The translations under genes and the position numbers were made by a program. The notes under the pieces are model-generated. The model saw nothing but the letters and a program-made list of their open reading frames with translations, did not search any database and was not told the DNA's origin. 64,000 nucleotides of DNA from an uncultured bacterium (GTDB taxonomy: Bacteria; Bacillota; Clostridia; Oscillospirales; Oscillospiraceae): contig CASFCS010000001.1 in NCBI GenBank assembly GCA_949293245.1, positions 41,616-105,615 of the forward strand, written 5' to 3'. This document shows positions 39,492-48,570 of the stretch, piece by piece. How positions within the stretch are numbered: the first letter of the stretch is position 1; every line of letters starts with the position of its first letter.

Positions 39492-40679
39492 ATGCCCTCC
39501 CCCCTTCTCACCCCCCGGGAGCGGGCCTGGCTGTGGCTGCGGCTGGGCATCCGCCTGGCCCTCACCGTCCTGGTGCTGCTGGCCGCCTTCTATCTGCTCC
39601 CCCCGCTGCTGTCCCTGCTGATGCCCTTTTTCCTGGCCCTCCTCCTCTCCTGGCTTCTCAACCCCCTGGTGCGGCGGCTGCACCAGCGCCTCCACCTGCC
39701 CCGGAAGGCCCTGGCCCTGGTGGTGGTGGTGGTGGTCTTTGCCGGGGCGGGGGGCATCCTCTACGGCCTGATCTGGGCCTGCGTCACCCAGCTGATCCAC
39801 TTCTTTGACCAGTGGGAGTCCCTGCTGGACGCCGCCGGGGCCACCATGGCCACGGTGGAGGACTTTCTGGCGGGGGTGGCCGCCGTCCTCCCCGAACAGC
39901 TGACCGTCACGGCGGAGGATCTGATGGACCAGGGCATGGAGAGGCTGCGGGTCCTTCTGTCCGCTGCGGCCGAGACCGCCCCCGGCCACCTCACCGCCTT
40001 TGTCTCCCAGGTGCCCGCCGCCGCGGTGGCCACGGTGGTGTTTGTCATGGCCTGCTACTTCATCACCGCCGACTACCCCGTCATGCGCTGCTGGGTCACC
40101 GGCCACATGTCGGACAATCTGCGCTCCTTCGCCGGCAAGGTGCGGGACATCTTTGCCGCCGCCTTCGGCGGGTACCTCAAGTCCCAGGTGCTCCTCTCCC
40201 TGGGGGTGTTCACCATCCTGTGCGTGGGCTTTTTCGCCATCGGCCAGAACTATGGGCTGCTGCTGGCGCTGATGCTCTCGGTGCTGGACTTTATCCCCAT
40301 TGTGGGCTCGGGCACGGTGATGGTGCCCTGGGCGGTGGTGAGCCTCATCGTGGGGGACTACCGCAAGGCGGTGGAGCTCATGGTGGTGTGGGGGGTCATC
40401 TGCCTGTTCCGCCAGCTGGCAGAGCCCAAGATCGTGGGCAACCAGACCGGGCTGCCCCCCATCCTCTCCCTCATGTCCATCTATGTGGGCATGCGCCTGG
40501 GGGGCGTGCTGGGCATGGTGCTGGGGCCGGTGCTCACGGTGGCCCTTCTCAACCTGGTGCGGCTGGGGGTTTTCCGCCCCACTGCGGCGGACCTGCGCCT
40601 GGCGGCCCGGGACGTGACCGCCCTTCTCCAGCGGGGCCGCCCGGAGGAGGATCCCCCCTCTTCCGGCGGCGGAGCTTAA
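39492..40679 (+). CDS. AI-2E / YtvI-type sporulation membrane protein
   Basis: 395 aa. Seven or eight membrane helices with the AI-2E family core (LSVLDFIPIVGSGTVMVPWAV, EPKIVGNQTGLPPILSLMSIYVG, LGGVLGMVLGPVL). Length and arrangement match YtvI of spore formers. Function as a permease is assumed from the family; its presence suggests a sporulating ancestry. Confidence 0.85.
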   Translation: MPSPLLTPRERAWLWLRLGIRLALTVLVLLAAFYLLPPLLSLLMPFFLALLLSWLLNPLVRRLHQRLHLPRKALALVVVVVVFAGAGGILYGLIWACVTQLIHFFDQWESLLDAAGATMATVEDFLAGVAAVLPEQLTVTAEDLMDQGMERLRVLLSAAAETAPGHLTAFVSQVPAAAVATVVFVMACYFITADYPVMRCWVTGHMSDNLRSFAGKVRDIFAAAFGGYLKSQVLLSLGVFTILCVGFFAIGQNYGLLLALMLSVLDFIPIVGSGTVMVPWAVVSLIVGDYRKAVELMVVWGVICLFRQLAEPKIVGNQTGLPPILSLMSIYVGMRLGGVLGMVLGPVLTVALLNLVRLGVFRPTAADLRLAARDVTALLQRGRPEEDPPSSGGGA

Positions 40680-40782
40680 AACCCAGTTTCCTACAGTTTA
40701 AAAACTGTTTGAAGGCAGGTCATGATTTAGACACATTTTTCCCCTATTCTTATGGTCAGAAACCAACAAGGAGTGACCTTCC

Positions 40783-42507
40783 ATGTTATACGATAATGAC
40801 ACCACCCCCACCTCCGGCACCCCCGTCTCCGGCGGCGGCGACCCCACCCAGACTACTCCCCTCTCTGAGAGCGCGCCCCAGCAGCCCTCCCCTCCCCAGG
40901 AGCACAGCGGCAGCGTCCACTGGGAGGGCTCCACCTATTCCGGCCCCTCCGGCCGGGACGACTATGCCGCCCCCCGGCCTCCCCGGACCGGTTGGACCGG
41001 CAGCCCCTCCGTCCCCCAGGGGAGCCAGGGGTCTCACAACCAGAACGCCCAGAATCTGTTCAACGACCGCCGCAGTGCCCACAGCGGCTTTAACAGCCAG
41101 AGTGCCCAGGGCCAGAGCTGGCAGCCCAACGCCGGCCAGGGCTGGAACGCCGGTCCCAACCCGGGCAGCCAGCACAGCGCCGGCGCAAACAGCGGCGGCT
41201 GGCAGAGCGGCGCCGGCGGCAGCGGCGGGGGCATCACCCCTCCCCCGGAGCGCCCCACGGGCACCATTCCTTCCGGCCGTCCCCCCCGGCCCCAGCGCAA
41301 GCGGAGCGGCGGCGTGGGCCGCATGATCGCCGCCGTGCTGGTGTGCGCCCTGGTGGGCGGCAGCGCCGGCATGGGCGGGGCCGCTTTGTACAACGGCATG
41401 TCCGGCGGCTCCACCACCCTCCACTACAACGGCACCCAGGGCACCACGGTGAATGTCTCCCAGTCCGACGGGGTCACCCCCATGAGCCTGACGGAGATCT
41501 ACGCCGCCTACGCCAACTCCTGCGTGTGCATCAACGCCACCGTCCCCGTCTCCACGGGCTACTGGGGGGGCTACAGCACCCAGTACGCCACCTCCTCCGG
41601 CTCGGGCTTCATCATCAGTGAGGACGGCTATATCGTCACCAACTACCACGTCATTGCCGACGCCAGCGAGATTACCGTGTCCCTCTACAGCGGGGACAGC
41701 CTCCCCGCCCGGGTGGTGGGCACCGAGGAGACCAGCGACATTGCCGTGCTGAAGGTGGACGCCGAGGGCCTCACCCCTGTGGTCATCGGGGACTCCGACC
41801 AGCTCCAGGTGGGTGAGACGGTGTGCACCATCGGCAACGCCCTGGGCACGCTGTCCTTCTCCCAGACCTCCGGCGGCGTGTCCGCCCTGAACCGGACGGT
41901 GACCATGGAGGACGGCACCGTGGCCAACATGATCCAGACCGACTGCACCATCAACTCGGGCAACTCCGGCGGCCCCCTCTTTGACAGCTACGGCCGGGTG
42001 GTGGGCATCACCTCCGCCAAGCTGTCCAACAACGGGGACACCTCCTCCGCCTCCATCGAGAACATCGGCTTCGCCATCCCCATGAACGACGTGTACGACA
42101 TGATCACCGACATCATTGAGTACGGCTATATCACCGGCAAGCCCTCCATGGGCATCACCGTGGCCACCGTGACGGAGGAGTACGCCTCCTACTTCAACTG
42201 GCCCGTGGGCGCCATCGTCAACTCCGTGGAGGTGGGCTCCTGCGCCGAGGCCGCCGGCCTCAAGCAGGGGGACATCATCACCAAGATGGGCGACACCGAC
42301 ATCACCACCCACGGGGAGCTGGTGGCCGCCAAGAACACCTACAAGGCCGGGGAGACCACCACCCTCACCGTGTTCCGCAGCGGTGAGACCCTGACGCTGA
42401 CCATTACCTTTGACGAGGACACCAGCGCCTCCACAGCCTCCCAGAGCAGCGCCTCCGGCGGCAATTCCTTCGGCGGCCCCTCCTTTGGCGGCGACTCCTC
42501 CACCTGA
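40783..42507 (+). CDS. HtrA/DegP-type serine protease with PDZ domain
   Basis: 574 aa. The cytoplasmic N-terminus (about 175 residues) is low-complexity, rich in Ser, Gly, Asn, Gln and Pro; a single helix near 185-205 anchors the protein. The trypsin-like domain outside the membrane has H289 (NYHVI), D319 (TSDIAVL) and S395 (NSGNSGGP). A C-terminal PDZ domain follows (AAGLKQGDIITKMGDTDI), then a Ser/Gly tail. Degrades misfolded envelope proteins. AAGGAG site upstream. Confidence 0.93.
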   Translation: MLYDNDTTPTSGTPVSGGGDPTQTTPLSESAPQQPSPPQEHSGSVHWEGSTYSGPSGRDDYAAPRPPRTGWTGSPSVPQGSQGSHNQNAQNLFNDRRSAHSGFNSQSAQGQSWQPNAGQGWNAGPNPGSQHSAGANSGGWQSGAGGSGGGITPPPERPTGTIPSGRPPRPQRKRSGGVGRMIAAVLVCALVGGSAGMGGAALYNGMSGGSTTLHYNGTQGTTVNVSQSDGVTPMSLTEIYAAYANSCVCINATVPVSTGYWGGYSTQYATSSGSGFIISEDGYIVTNYHVIADASEITVSLYSGDSLPARVVGTEETSDIAVLKVDAEGLTPVVIGDSDQLQVGETVCTIGNALGTLSFSQTSGGVSALNRTVTMEDGTVANMIQTDCTINSGNSGGPLFDSYGRVVGITSAKLSNNGDTSSASIENIGFAIPMNDVYDMITDIIEYGYITGKPSMGITVATVTEEYASYFNWPVGAIVNSVEVGSCAEAAGLKQGDIITKMGDTDITTHGELVAAKNTYKAGETTTLTVFRSGETLTLTITFDEDTSASTASQSSASGGNSFGGPSFGGDSST

Positions 42508-42554
42508 GGGCTCTCCCCTGAACCCTTTTTCCCCTTTCATTTGTCATAGAGAAG

Positions 42555-42656
42555 GCGCAGGCCCGCAGCAGAATGCCGCGGGCCTGCGCTCAGCGTGTCG
42601 AACAAGTCGACACGCTGAAAAGACCCGGCGCCGCGTGACGCGGCGCCGGGTTTTTG
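42555..42656. terminator. Three tandem hairpins with terminator
   Basis: GCGCAGGCCCGC / GCGGGCCTGCGC (42555-42589), TCAGCGTGTCGA / TCGACACGCTGA (42590-42618), ACCCGGCGCCGCG / CGCGGCGCCGGGT (42623-42651), then TTTTT. All stems are perfect. Lies between convergent htrA and prmA; the last hairpin is a standard terminator. Confidence 0.8.
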
Positions 42657-42671
42657 CTGTTTCTCCGCCTC

Positions 42672-43619
42672 TCAGGCCAGGCGGGCGGCCAGGGCCACCC
42701 AGCCCTTGCGCTCCGCCCGGTCTGTGACTCTCAGCCCCTGGCGCGCCAGGGCCTCCTCCACCTCCGCCGCGCGGCTGTCGATGATGCCCGAGCACAAAAA
42801 GACGCCCTCCGCCGTCATCAGCTCCCGCACCCGGGGGGAGAGGGCGATGATCACGTCGGCCACGATGTTGGCCATCACCAGAGGGGCGGGGCTGGCCGCC
42901 AGGTCCCGGGCCAGGCTCTTATCCTGGATCACGTCCCCCGCCAGCACGGTGTACCGGTCCCGGCCGATGCCGTTCATGGCCGCATTCTCATAGGCCACGT
43001 CCACCGCCTTGGGGTCGATGTCCACCCCCACCGCCTTGCCTGCTCCCAGTGCCAGGGCGGCAATGGACAAAATGCCGCTGCCGCACCCCAGGTCCAGCAC
43101 GTCCTCCCCCTGGGGGCAGTACTTCTCCAGCAGAGTGAGGCACAGCTGGGTGGAGGCGTGGTTTCCCGTGCCGAAGGTGAGGCCGGGGTTGAGGTACAGC
43201 GGCACCCGCCCGGGGGGCACCTCCTCCTCCCGCTGCCACTCCGGCACGATATACAGCTTCTCCCCCACGGGGATGGGCACATAGTACTTCTGCCAGCTGG
43301 TGGCCCAGTCGTTCTCCGCCAGAGGGCGGCAACCCCGGGGCAGGTTCTCCAGCCCCACCAGCCACCGGGCCATCTGCTCCCGGCCGTCAGCGTCGTCGGT
43401 GACGTAGAACTTCACCCGGCACGCCCCCGCCATGCGCTGCTCCAGCTCCTCGTCCACATAGTCCCAGTACTGGCGGTTTTGCTCCAGAAAGCGGCGGAAG
43501 TCCGCCTCGTCCTCGATCTCCAGGCCGGTGATGCCGTTGGCGGTGAGCCGGGCGGTGACCCGCTCCAGGTCGTCCGGGGTGGTGGTGAGGGTGACCTCCA
43601 ACCACTTGGTGTCCTCCAT
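42672..43619 (-). CDS. prmA: Ribosomal protein L11 methyltransferase
   Basis: 315 aa from ATG 43619. N-terminal substrate-recognition domain (EVTLTTTPDDLERV), linker, then SAM-binding motif FGTGNHASTQLCL and DLGCGSGILSIAALALGA, plus motif ANIVADVIIAL. Methylates L11 amino groups. Start supported by a GGAGGAGAA site. Confidence 0.93.
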   Translation of the reverse strand: MEDTKWLEVTLTTTPDDLERVTARLTANGITGLEIEDEADFRRFLEQNRQYWDYVDEELEQRMAGACRVKFYVTDDADGREQMARWLVGLENLPRGCRPLAENDWATSWQKYYVPIPVGEKLYIVPEWQREEEVPPGRVPLYLNPGLTFGTGNHASTQLCLTLLEKYCPQGEDVLDLGCGSGILSIAALALGAGKAVGVDIDPKAVDVAYENAAMNGIGRDRYTVLAGDVIQDKSLARDLAASPAPLVMANIVADVIIALSPRVRELMTAEGVFLCSGIIDSRAAEVEEALARQGLRVTDRAERKGWVALAARLA

Positions 43620-43697
43620 GTTTCTTCTCCTCCCATTGAAAATCAGCACTGCCCCGCCGCTGCCGCGGCGGGGCAGATGTGTTTGTGCGGTCCGGTC

Positions 43698-44570
43698 TCA
43701 GCGCTTGGTGCCCATGAAAAACAGGGCCATGGTGCCCGGGCCGGAGTGGGCGCCGATCACGGGGCCCACGTTGTTGATGTAGATCTCCTTCACGCCGAAG
43801 CGGCGGCGCACCTCATCCGCCACAAACTGGGCCTCCTCCAGGCAGTCGCCGTGGCTGATGAAGATGGTCTGGCTGCCGGGATCGGTGGCAGTCTGCTCCA
43901 TCCGGTCCACCAGGGCGGTGAGGGATGCCTTCCGCCCCCGGGCCTTGGAGACGTTGATGAGGTGGCCCTCGTCGTCCACGTGGAGCACGGGCTTGATCTG
44001 GAGCATAGTGCCCACCACGGCGGTGGCGGCGGACACCCGTCCCCCCCGCTTGAGGAACATCAGATCCCCCACGGTGAACCAGTGGCACAAATTGAGCTTG
44101 TGCCCCTCCACCCAGTCCCGGACCTCGTCCATGTCCTTGCCCTGGGCCTTCATATTGGCGGCATACCACACCAGCAGGCCCTGGCCCAGGGAGGCGCACA
44201 GGGTATCCACCACGTACACCTTCCGGTCGGGGTACTGCTCGGCCAGGTCGTCGGCGGCGATCTTCATGGAGTTGTAGCTGGTGGACAGCCCCGAGGAGAA
44301 GGCCAGCACCAGCACATCCTCCCCCTTCTTCAGGTGGGGCTCGATCATGTCCGTGGCCTGGCCCACATTCACCGCGTTGGTGGTGACCATGGTGCCCTCC
44401 CGCAGGCGGCGGTAAAACTCCTTGGGGTCCATCTCCCGGCAGTCGGGATAGTCCTGGTAGCTCTCCCCCTCCATAATAAAGGTGAGAGGCAGCACCTCCA
44501 CCCCCAGCTTGCGGACCATCTCCTGGTCCAGATCCGCCGAAGAGTCGGTAATGATCACATAGTCACGCAT
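43698..44570 (-). CDS. DegV family fatty-acid-binding protein (FakB-like)
   Basis: 290 aa from ATG 44570, 7 nt after GGAGGA. TDSSADLDQEM, a TSG-type fatty-acid pocket (VNVGQATDM, FSSGLSTSYNSMK), and a C-terminal domain ending GPVIGAHSGPGTMALFF. Binds a fatty acid and presents it to the FakA kinase, encoded at 9255-10931. Confidence 0.9.
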   Translation of the reverse strand: MRDYVIITDSSADLDQEMVRKLGVEVLPLTFIMEGESYQDYPDCREMDPKEFYRRLREGTMVTTNAVNVGQATDMIEPHLKKGEDVLVLAFSSGLSTSYNSMKIAADDLAEQYPDRKVYVVDTLCASLGQGLLVWYAANMKAQGKDMDEVRDWVEGHKLNLCHWFTVGDLMFLKRGGRVSAATAVVGTMLQIKPVLHVDDEGHLINVSKARGRKASLTALVDRMEQTATDPGSQTIFISHGDCLEEAQFVADEVRRRFGVKEIYINNVGPVIGAHSGPGTMALFFMGTKR

Positions 44571-44624
44571 CGTCATATCCTCCATCTGTCATCATATCTG
44601 CAAGGCCGTCCGCCGGGCGGTCTT

Positions 44625-45158
44625 TCATTTCTCATGCTTTTTCCGTTCCTCGTTCTCCTTCTCCCCCTCCATGGCCCGCAGCAGCCACTGACAGGCCAGG
44701 CGGTCGGCGTAGCTGCGCAGAGCCAGGTCCAGGGCCAGCTTGGGCCAGTCCTCCCGGGGCGGGTCCCCCGCCAGGACGGCGGCCACGTCGGCCAGTGGCG
44801 CGTCCAGACTCTCCCGGAAATACTGGTAGTACCGCTGGGGGTCCCGGTCGGGATTGGCAGCCTGAAAGAGGGTATGGATCTCCCGCACGGACAAAACCTG
44901 TTTCAGGGCGCAGATGGCGGTGAGGTAGGCCAGGTGCTCCCGCTCGTACTTCTTTCCCTTGGCCCGGGGCAGCAGGCCCGCCTTGATGTAGTTGTTCACC
45001 ATGGCAGAGGTGAGCCCCTCCCCCGGCTCCAGCTCGATGAGCTGCCGGGACAGGTAGGACACCACCTGATCCATGTACAGCGGCAGATCCGGCAGAGCGT
45101 TCCACTCCGCAGGGCGCTGCCCCTCCAGCCGCTGCTGGAACTGCTTGAGCTCCTCCAT
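44625..45158 (-). CDS. DUF1836 protein
   Basis: 177 aa from ATG 45158. LPLYMDQVVSYLSRQL, then a HTH-like segment LTSAMVNNYIKAGLLPRAKGKKYEREHLAYLTAICALKQVLS, is the DUF1836 hallmark, resembling a MerR-type wing. Probably a DNA-binding regulator; target unknown. It is 54 nt upstream of the DegV gene in the same direction. Confidence 0.85.
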   Translation of the reverse strand: MEELKQFQQRLEGQRPAEWNALPDLPLYMDQVVSYLSRQLIELEPGEGLTSAMVNNYIKAGLLPRAKGKKYEREHLAYLTAICALKQVLSVREIHTLFQAANPDRDPQRYYQYFRESLDAPLADVAAVLAGDPPREDWPKLALDLALRSYADRLACQWLLRAMEGEKENEERKKHEK

Positions 45159-45313
45159 GCCTTGCGCTCCTCTCTCTTGCATTCACAGGATTCAGCAGAA
45201 ATGATTATATCACATCATATTGAAAATTGCAAAAGGTATTGGGCCTGTTTTGCCGCATTTCTAACATAACACCGTTATCTTATGCAACTTATCTTCCCCT
45301 GGAGAAAACAGGA

Positions 45314-45342
45314 AGGGCCCGGAGCGGCGCGCTCCGGACCCT
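45314..45342 (-). terminator. Terminator downstream of proS
   Basis: Stem AGGGcCCGGAGC / GCTCCGGaCCCT with one mismatch, 5-nt loop; on the minus strand T-rich sequence follows. Confidence 0.65.
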
Positions 45343-45355
45343 CTGACAGGGCAGG

Positions 45356-46795
45356 TCAATAGGCCACGCCCCAGTACACCATATACTTGGCGGGGCGGCC
45401 GCACACGGGGCATACGTCCCCCAGGTGCTCCTGCTCCAGGGGGATGCAGCGGGAGGACACCCCGGCAACCTCCTTCATCTTTACCTCGCAGGCCTCGTCG
45501 CCGCACCACATGGTCTTGGCGAAGCCGCCCCGGGTGGCCATCTTCTCCTTGACCTCCTCCAGGGTGGTGCAGGGGTAGATGTTGGCCTCCAGGTGGGCCT
45601 TGGCCTTGTCAAAGAGGCCCTGGTGGATGTCGTCCAGCATGGCCTTCACCGTGTCCTCAATGCCGTCCAGGGAGACGAACACCTTCTCCCCGGAGTCCCG
45701 GCGCACCAGGACGCACTGGTTCTTCTCCATATCCTTGGGGCCCAGCTCCAGCCGCAGGGGGACCCCCTTCATCTCGTACTCGGCAAACTTCCAGCCGGGG
45801 GACTGGTCGGAGGCGTCCATCTTCACCCGGATGCCGGCGGCCTTCAGCCGGTCCAGCACCGCCTGGTTGGCCTCCATGACCCCCTCCTTGTGCTGGGCCA
45901 CGGGGATGACCATCACCTGGGTGGGGGCGATGCGGGGGGGCAGCACCAGGCCGTTGTTGTCGCCGTGGACCATGATGATGCCGGCGATCATCCGGGTGGA
46001 CACCCCCCAGGAGGTCTGGAAGGGATGGTGGAGCTGGTTGTCGCTGCCGGTGAAGGTGATGTCAAAGGCCCGGGCAAAGCCGTCGCCGAAGTAGTGGCTG
46101 GTGCCCCCCTGGAGGGCCTTCTTGTCGTGCATCATGCACTCCACGGTGTAGGTGGCCTCGGCGCCGGAGAACTTCTCCTTGTCGGTCTTGCGGCCCTTCA
46201 CCACGGGGATGGCCAGCACGTCCTGGTAGAAGTCGGCGTAGATGTTGAACATCCGCTCGGTCTCCTCCATGGCCTCCTGGGCGGTGGCGTGCATGGTGTG
46301 GCCCTCCTGCCAGAGGAACTCCCGGTGGCGCAGGAAGGGGCGGGAGGTCTTCTCCCACCGCAGCACGGAGCACCACTGGTTGTACAGCTTGGGCAGGTCC
46401 CGGTGGGAGTGGATGATGTTGGCGTAGTGCTCACAGAAGAGGGTCTCGCTGGTGGGCCGGATGCAGCAGCGCTCCTCCAGCTTGTCGGCGCCCCCCATGG
46501 TGACCCAGGCGCACTCGGGGGCGAAGCCCTCCACGTGGTCCTTCTCCTTCTGAAGGAGGGACTCGGGGATCAGCATGGGCAGGTACACGTTCTCGTGGCC
46601 GGTCTCCTTGAAGCGCCGGTCCAGCTCGGCCTGGATATTCTCCCAGATGGCGTAGCCATAGGGGCGGTAGATGAACACGCCCTTGAGGGACGAGTAGTCG
46701 ATGAGTTCGGCCTTGCGGCACACGTCGGTGTACCACTGGGCAAAGTCCTGGTCCATGTCGGTGATGGCCATGACCTGTTTCTTTTCTTTTGCCAT
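45356..46795 (-). CDS. proS: Prolyl-tRNA synthetase (short, eukaryote/archaea-like class)
   Basis: 479 aa from ATG 46795. Class II core: [23 protein letters not shown] (motif 2 region), [23 protein letters not shown], and motif 3 with [16 protein letters not shown]. Anticodon-binding domain and a C-terminal zinc-type segment follow. The editing insertion of E. coli-type ProS is absent, consistent with the short class. No T-box sequence was found upstream. Confidence 0.93.
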   Translation of the reverse strand: MAKEKKQVMAITDMDQDFAQWYTDVCRKAELIDYSSLKGVFIYRPYGYAIWENIQAELDRRFKETGHENVYLPMLIPESLLQKEKDHVEGFAPECAWVTMGGADKLEERCCIRPTSETLFCEHYANIIHSHRDLPKLYNQWCSVLRWEKTSRPFLRHREFLWQEGHTMHATAQEAMEETERMFNIYADFYQDVLAIPVVKGRKTDKEKFSGAEATYTVECMMHDKKALQGGTSHYFGDGFARAFDITFTGSDNQLHHPFQTSWGVSTRMIAGIIMVHGDNNGLVLPPRIAPTQVMVIPVAQHKEGVMEANQAVLDRLKAAGIRVKMDASDQSPGWKFAEYEMKGVPLRLELGPKDMEKNQCVLVRRDSGEKVFVSLDGIEDTVKAMLDDIHQGLFDKAKAHLEANIYPCTTLEEVKEKMATRGGFAKTMWCGDEACEVKMKEVAGVSSRCIPLEQEHLGDVCPVCGRPAKYMVYWGVAY

Positions 46796-46985
46796 TGTCG
46801 CTTCCATCCTATCCTATGAGATGCGGGTGTCCCGCGCCGGAATTCGTATGCTCCATTTTATTTCCTCCCGGGGGAAAAGTCAAGGCAGGGCTGGCCGCTG
46901 TGGCCAAACCCGGCCGTATAACCCGCCCTTTTTCTCCACACACTAGGGCAAGACCGGGCCCGGCAGGGCGGAGAGGAGGCAGGTC

Positions 46986-47450
46986 ATGGAGTGGACTTTG
47001 GGCATCTGGGACCGGCGGGGGGAGCTGTGCCCCACGGAGGGGCCTTCGGGGCTGGTGATCCGCCACGGCCGCCACCCCGCCCAGCTCTCCGGCGGGGTGC
47101 TGGACCTGCTGGCGGTGTCCCCCGGGGCGGTGGGCTGGGCGGGAGCGGGGGTGATCCGCTGCCGCACCGCCCTGCTGCCCGGGTCGGCGGCCCCCCTGGC
47201 CAGGGCCATCGCCGCGGAGCAGGCGGTGAGCTACGGCACCGGCTCCAAGGACACCATTACCCTGTCCGGCCTGGACGGGGGGCGCATGGCCGCCGCAGTG
47301 CAGCGGGCCCTCATCACCCTGGACGGCACCGTCATCGAGCCCCAGGAGCTGGTGCTCCCCTGTCCGGCGGACATCTCCCCCACCCTCTTTCTGGCCCGGG
47401 TTGGCATGGCCCTGCTGCTGGGGGCGGATCCCGCCCGTCTGTCCCCCTAG
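46986..47450 (+). CDS. Hypothetical protein, unknown family
   Basis: 154 aa, ATG 46986 with AGGAGG 6 nt upstream. Rich in Gly, Ala and Leu, with no signal peptide. Weak resemblance to a phosphatase/actin-type beta-alpha fold (LGIWDRRGEL; SYGTGSKDTITLSGL), but no motif is firm. The stop shares the CTAG at 47447-47450 with the stop of the convergent metallophosphoesterase, so the genes abut without a terminator. Confidence 0.6.
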   Translation: MEWTLGIWDRRGELCPTEGPSGLVIRHGRHPAQLSGGVLDLLAVSPGAVGWAGAGVIRCRTALLPGSAAPLARAIAAEQAVSYGTGSKDTITLSGLDGGRMAAAVQRALITLDGTVIEPQELVLPCPADISPTLFLARVGMALLLGADPARLSP

Positions 47451-48556
47451 TCCTCCGTCAGGCGGCCCCGGTACCAGCCGGTGACCCCGTCCTTCTTGGC
47501 CAGGGTTCCCCAGGGGGTGCGGCGCACCACCGTCAGCCGGTCCCCGGGGGACACGGGCAGGCGGTAGTCCGTGGAGTCCTCGCAGGTGACCTCCCCGTCC
47601 CGCTGCCGCAGGTAATCGTTGAGAATCCACAAAGTGCGCCCGGTGCGCCTGTGGCGGCACAGGGAGAAACATGCCTCCCGGCGCAGCACCTCCACCCCGC
47701 AGTCCCCGAACCGGACGTTCAGCGAGTCCCGGGAGGGGGGCTGGGGGTCCAGGGCGGTGGCCTGGGGCAGGCCGTCGTAGGCCCGGTACGTAAATTCCTC
47801 GCTGCCGTCCTGGGGGATGATGAGGCAGTTGAGCTGCCCATCCGCCTTGAGGACGCACCCCCCGTCAATGGAGATCACCCGCAGGTCCTCCCGGATAAGG
47901 GGGCGGGCGCAGGGGATGTCCGGGGCGTAAAGGGTCACCGGCCAGTGGCCCACCACGCACCACCGGCGGAAATGGACCTGCTGGCCCAGGAAGTTGTCGT
48001 TTTTCATGCAGCGGTGGGCATCCAGCTCCTCCAGCCCCTCCTCCCGGGGGACCCCCCCGTGGACGAAGAGGAGGTGGGGCGTCAGGAGGATGTGGGGCAT
48101 GGCGCGCAGAAAGGCCCACTCCTCCGGGAAGGCCGACTCCAGACCCCGGCGCAGCCCCGGCAGGTCCTCCACCCCCCTTACCGGGATGCCCGCCTCCGCC
48201 GCCATCTGGAGGAGGGTGCTCCGCTCTCCCCAGGCCCGGAGCACCGTCCAGTACTGTCCGTCGCTCCACCGCTTGGCGTCCATAAAATCCAGGTCGATCT
48301 GGTCGCAGTTGCCCCGCAGGCACACCACCTGCCCCCGGCGGGAGAGGTCCATGAGATAGCGCAGGGTGGCCAGGCTCTCCCGCCCCTTCTCCAGCATGTC
48401 CCCCACCACCACCAGCAGGTCCTCCCTGCGGTAGTCCGCCTTGTCCAGCACCCCCCGGAGGAAGGGGAGATTGCCGTGGATATCGCTGATGGCCAGCAGC
48501 CGCTGCCCCGGCGCCGGGGTCAGCCGCCGGACCACCGCCCGGTCCCTTGTCGCCAT
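47447..48556 (-). CDS. Metallophosphoesterase with C-terminal SH3-like domain
   Basis: 369 aa. Calcineurin-like motifs in order: AISDIHGN (DxH), VVGDMLEKG (GDxxD-like, the second Asp replaced by Glu/Lys context), LRGNCD (GNHD with Cys for His), GHWPV (GH). These resemble Ser/Thr-phosphatase or ApaH-like enzymes. The last 70 residues look like an SH3 domain (VSPGDRLTVVRRTPWGTLAKKDGVTGWY). Substrate unknown; the fused SH3 is unusual for the phosphatases. Confidence 0.85.
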   Translation of the reverse strand: MATRDRAVVRRLTPAPGQRLLAISDIHGNLPFLRGVLDKADYRREDLLVVVGDMLEKGRESLATLRYLMDLSRRGQVVCLRGNCDQIDLDFMDAKRWSDGQYWTVLRAWGERSTLLQMAAEAGIPVRGVEDLPGLRRGLESAFPEEWAFLRAMPHILLTPHLLFVHGGVPREEGLEELDAHRCMKNDNFLGQQVHFRRWCVVGHWPVTLYAPDIPCARPLIREDLRVISIDGGCVLKADGQLNCLIIPQDGSEEFTYRAYDGLPQATALDPQPPSRDSLNVRFGDCGVEVLRREACFSLCRHRRTGRTLWILNDYLRQRDGEVTCEDSTDYRLPVSPGDRLTVVRRTPWGTLAKKDGVTGWYRGRLTED

Positions 48557-48570
48557 GGTCCGCTCCTCTC

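Noticed and set aside
42654..45269. 871-codon open frame antisense to prmA, DegV and DUF1836
   Set aside because: Spans three intact genes on the other strand; composition is typical of GC-rich antisense frames.
46796..46985. Possible T-box upstream of proS
   Set aside because: No T-box GGGTGG-type sequence, specifier loop or terminator was found on the minus strand.
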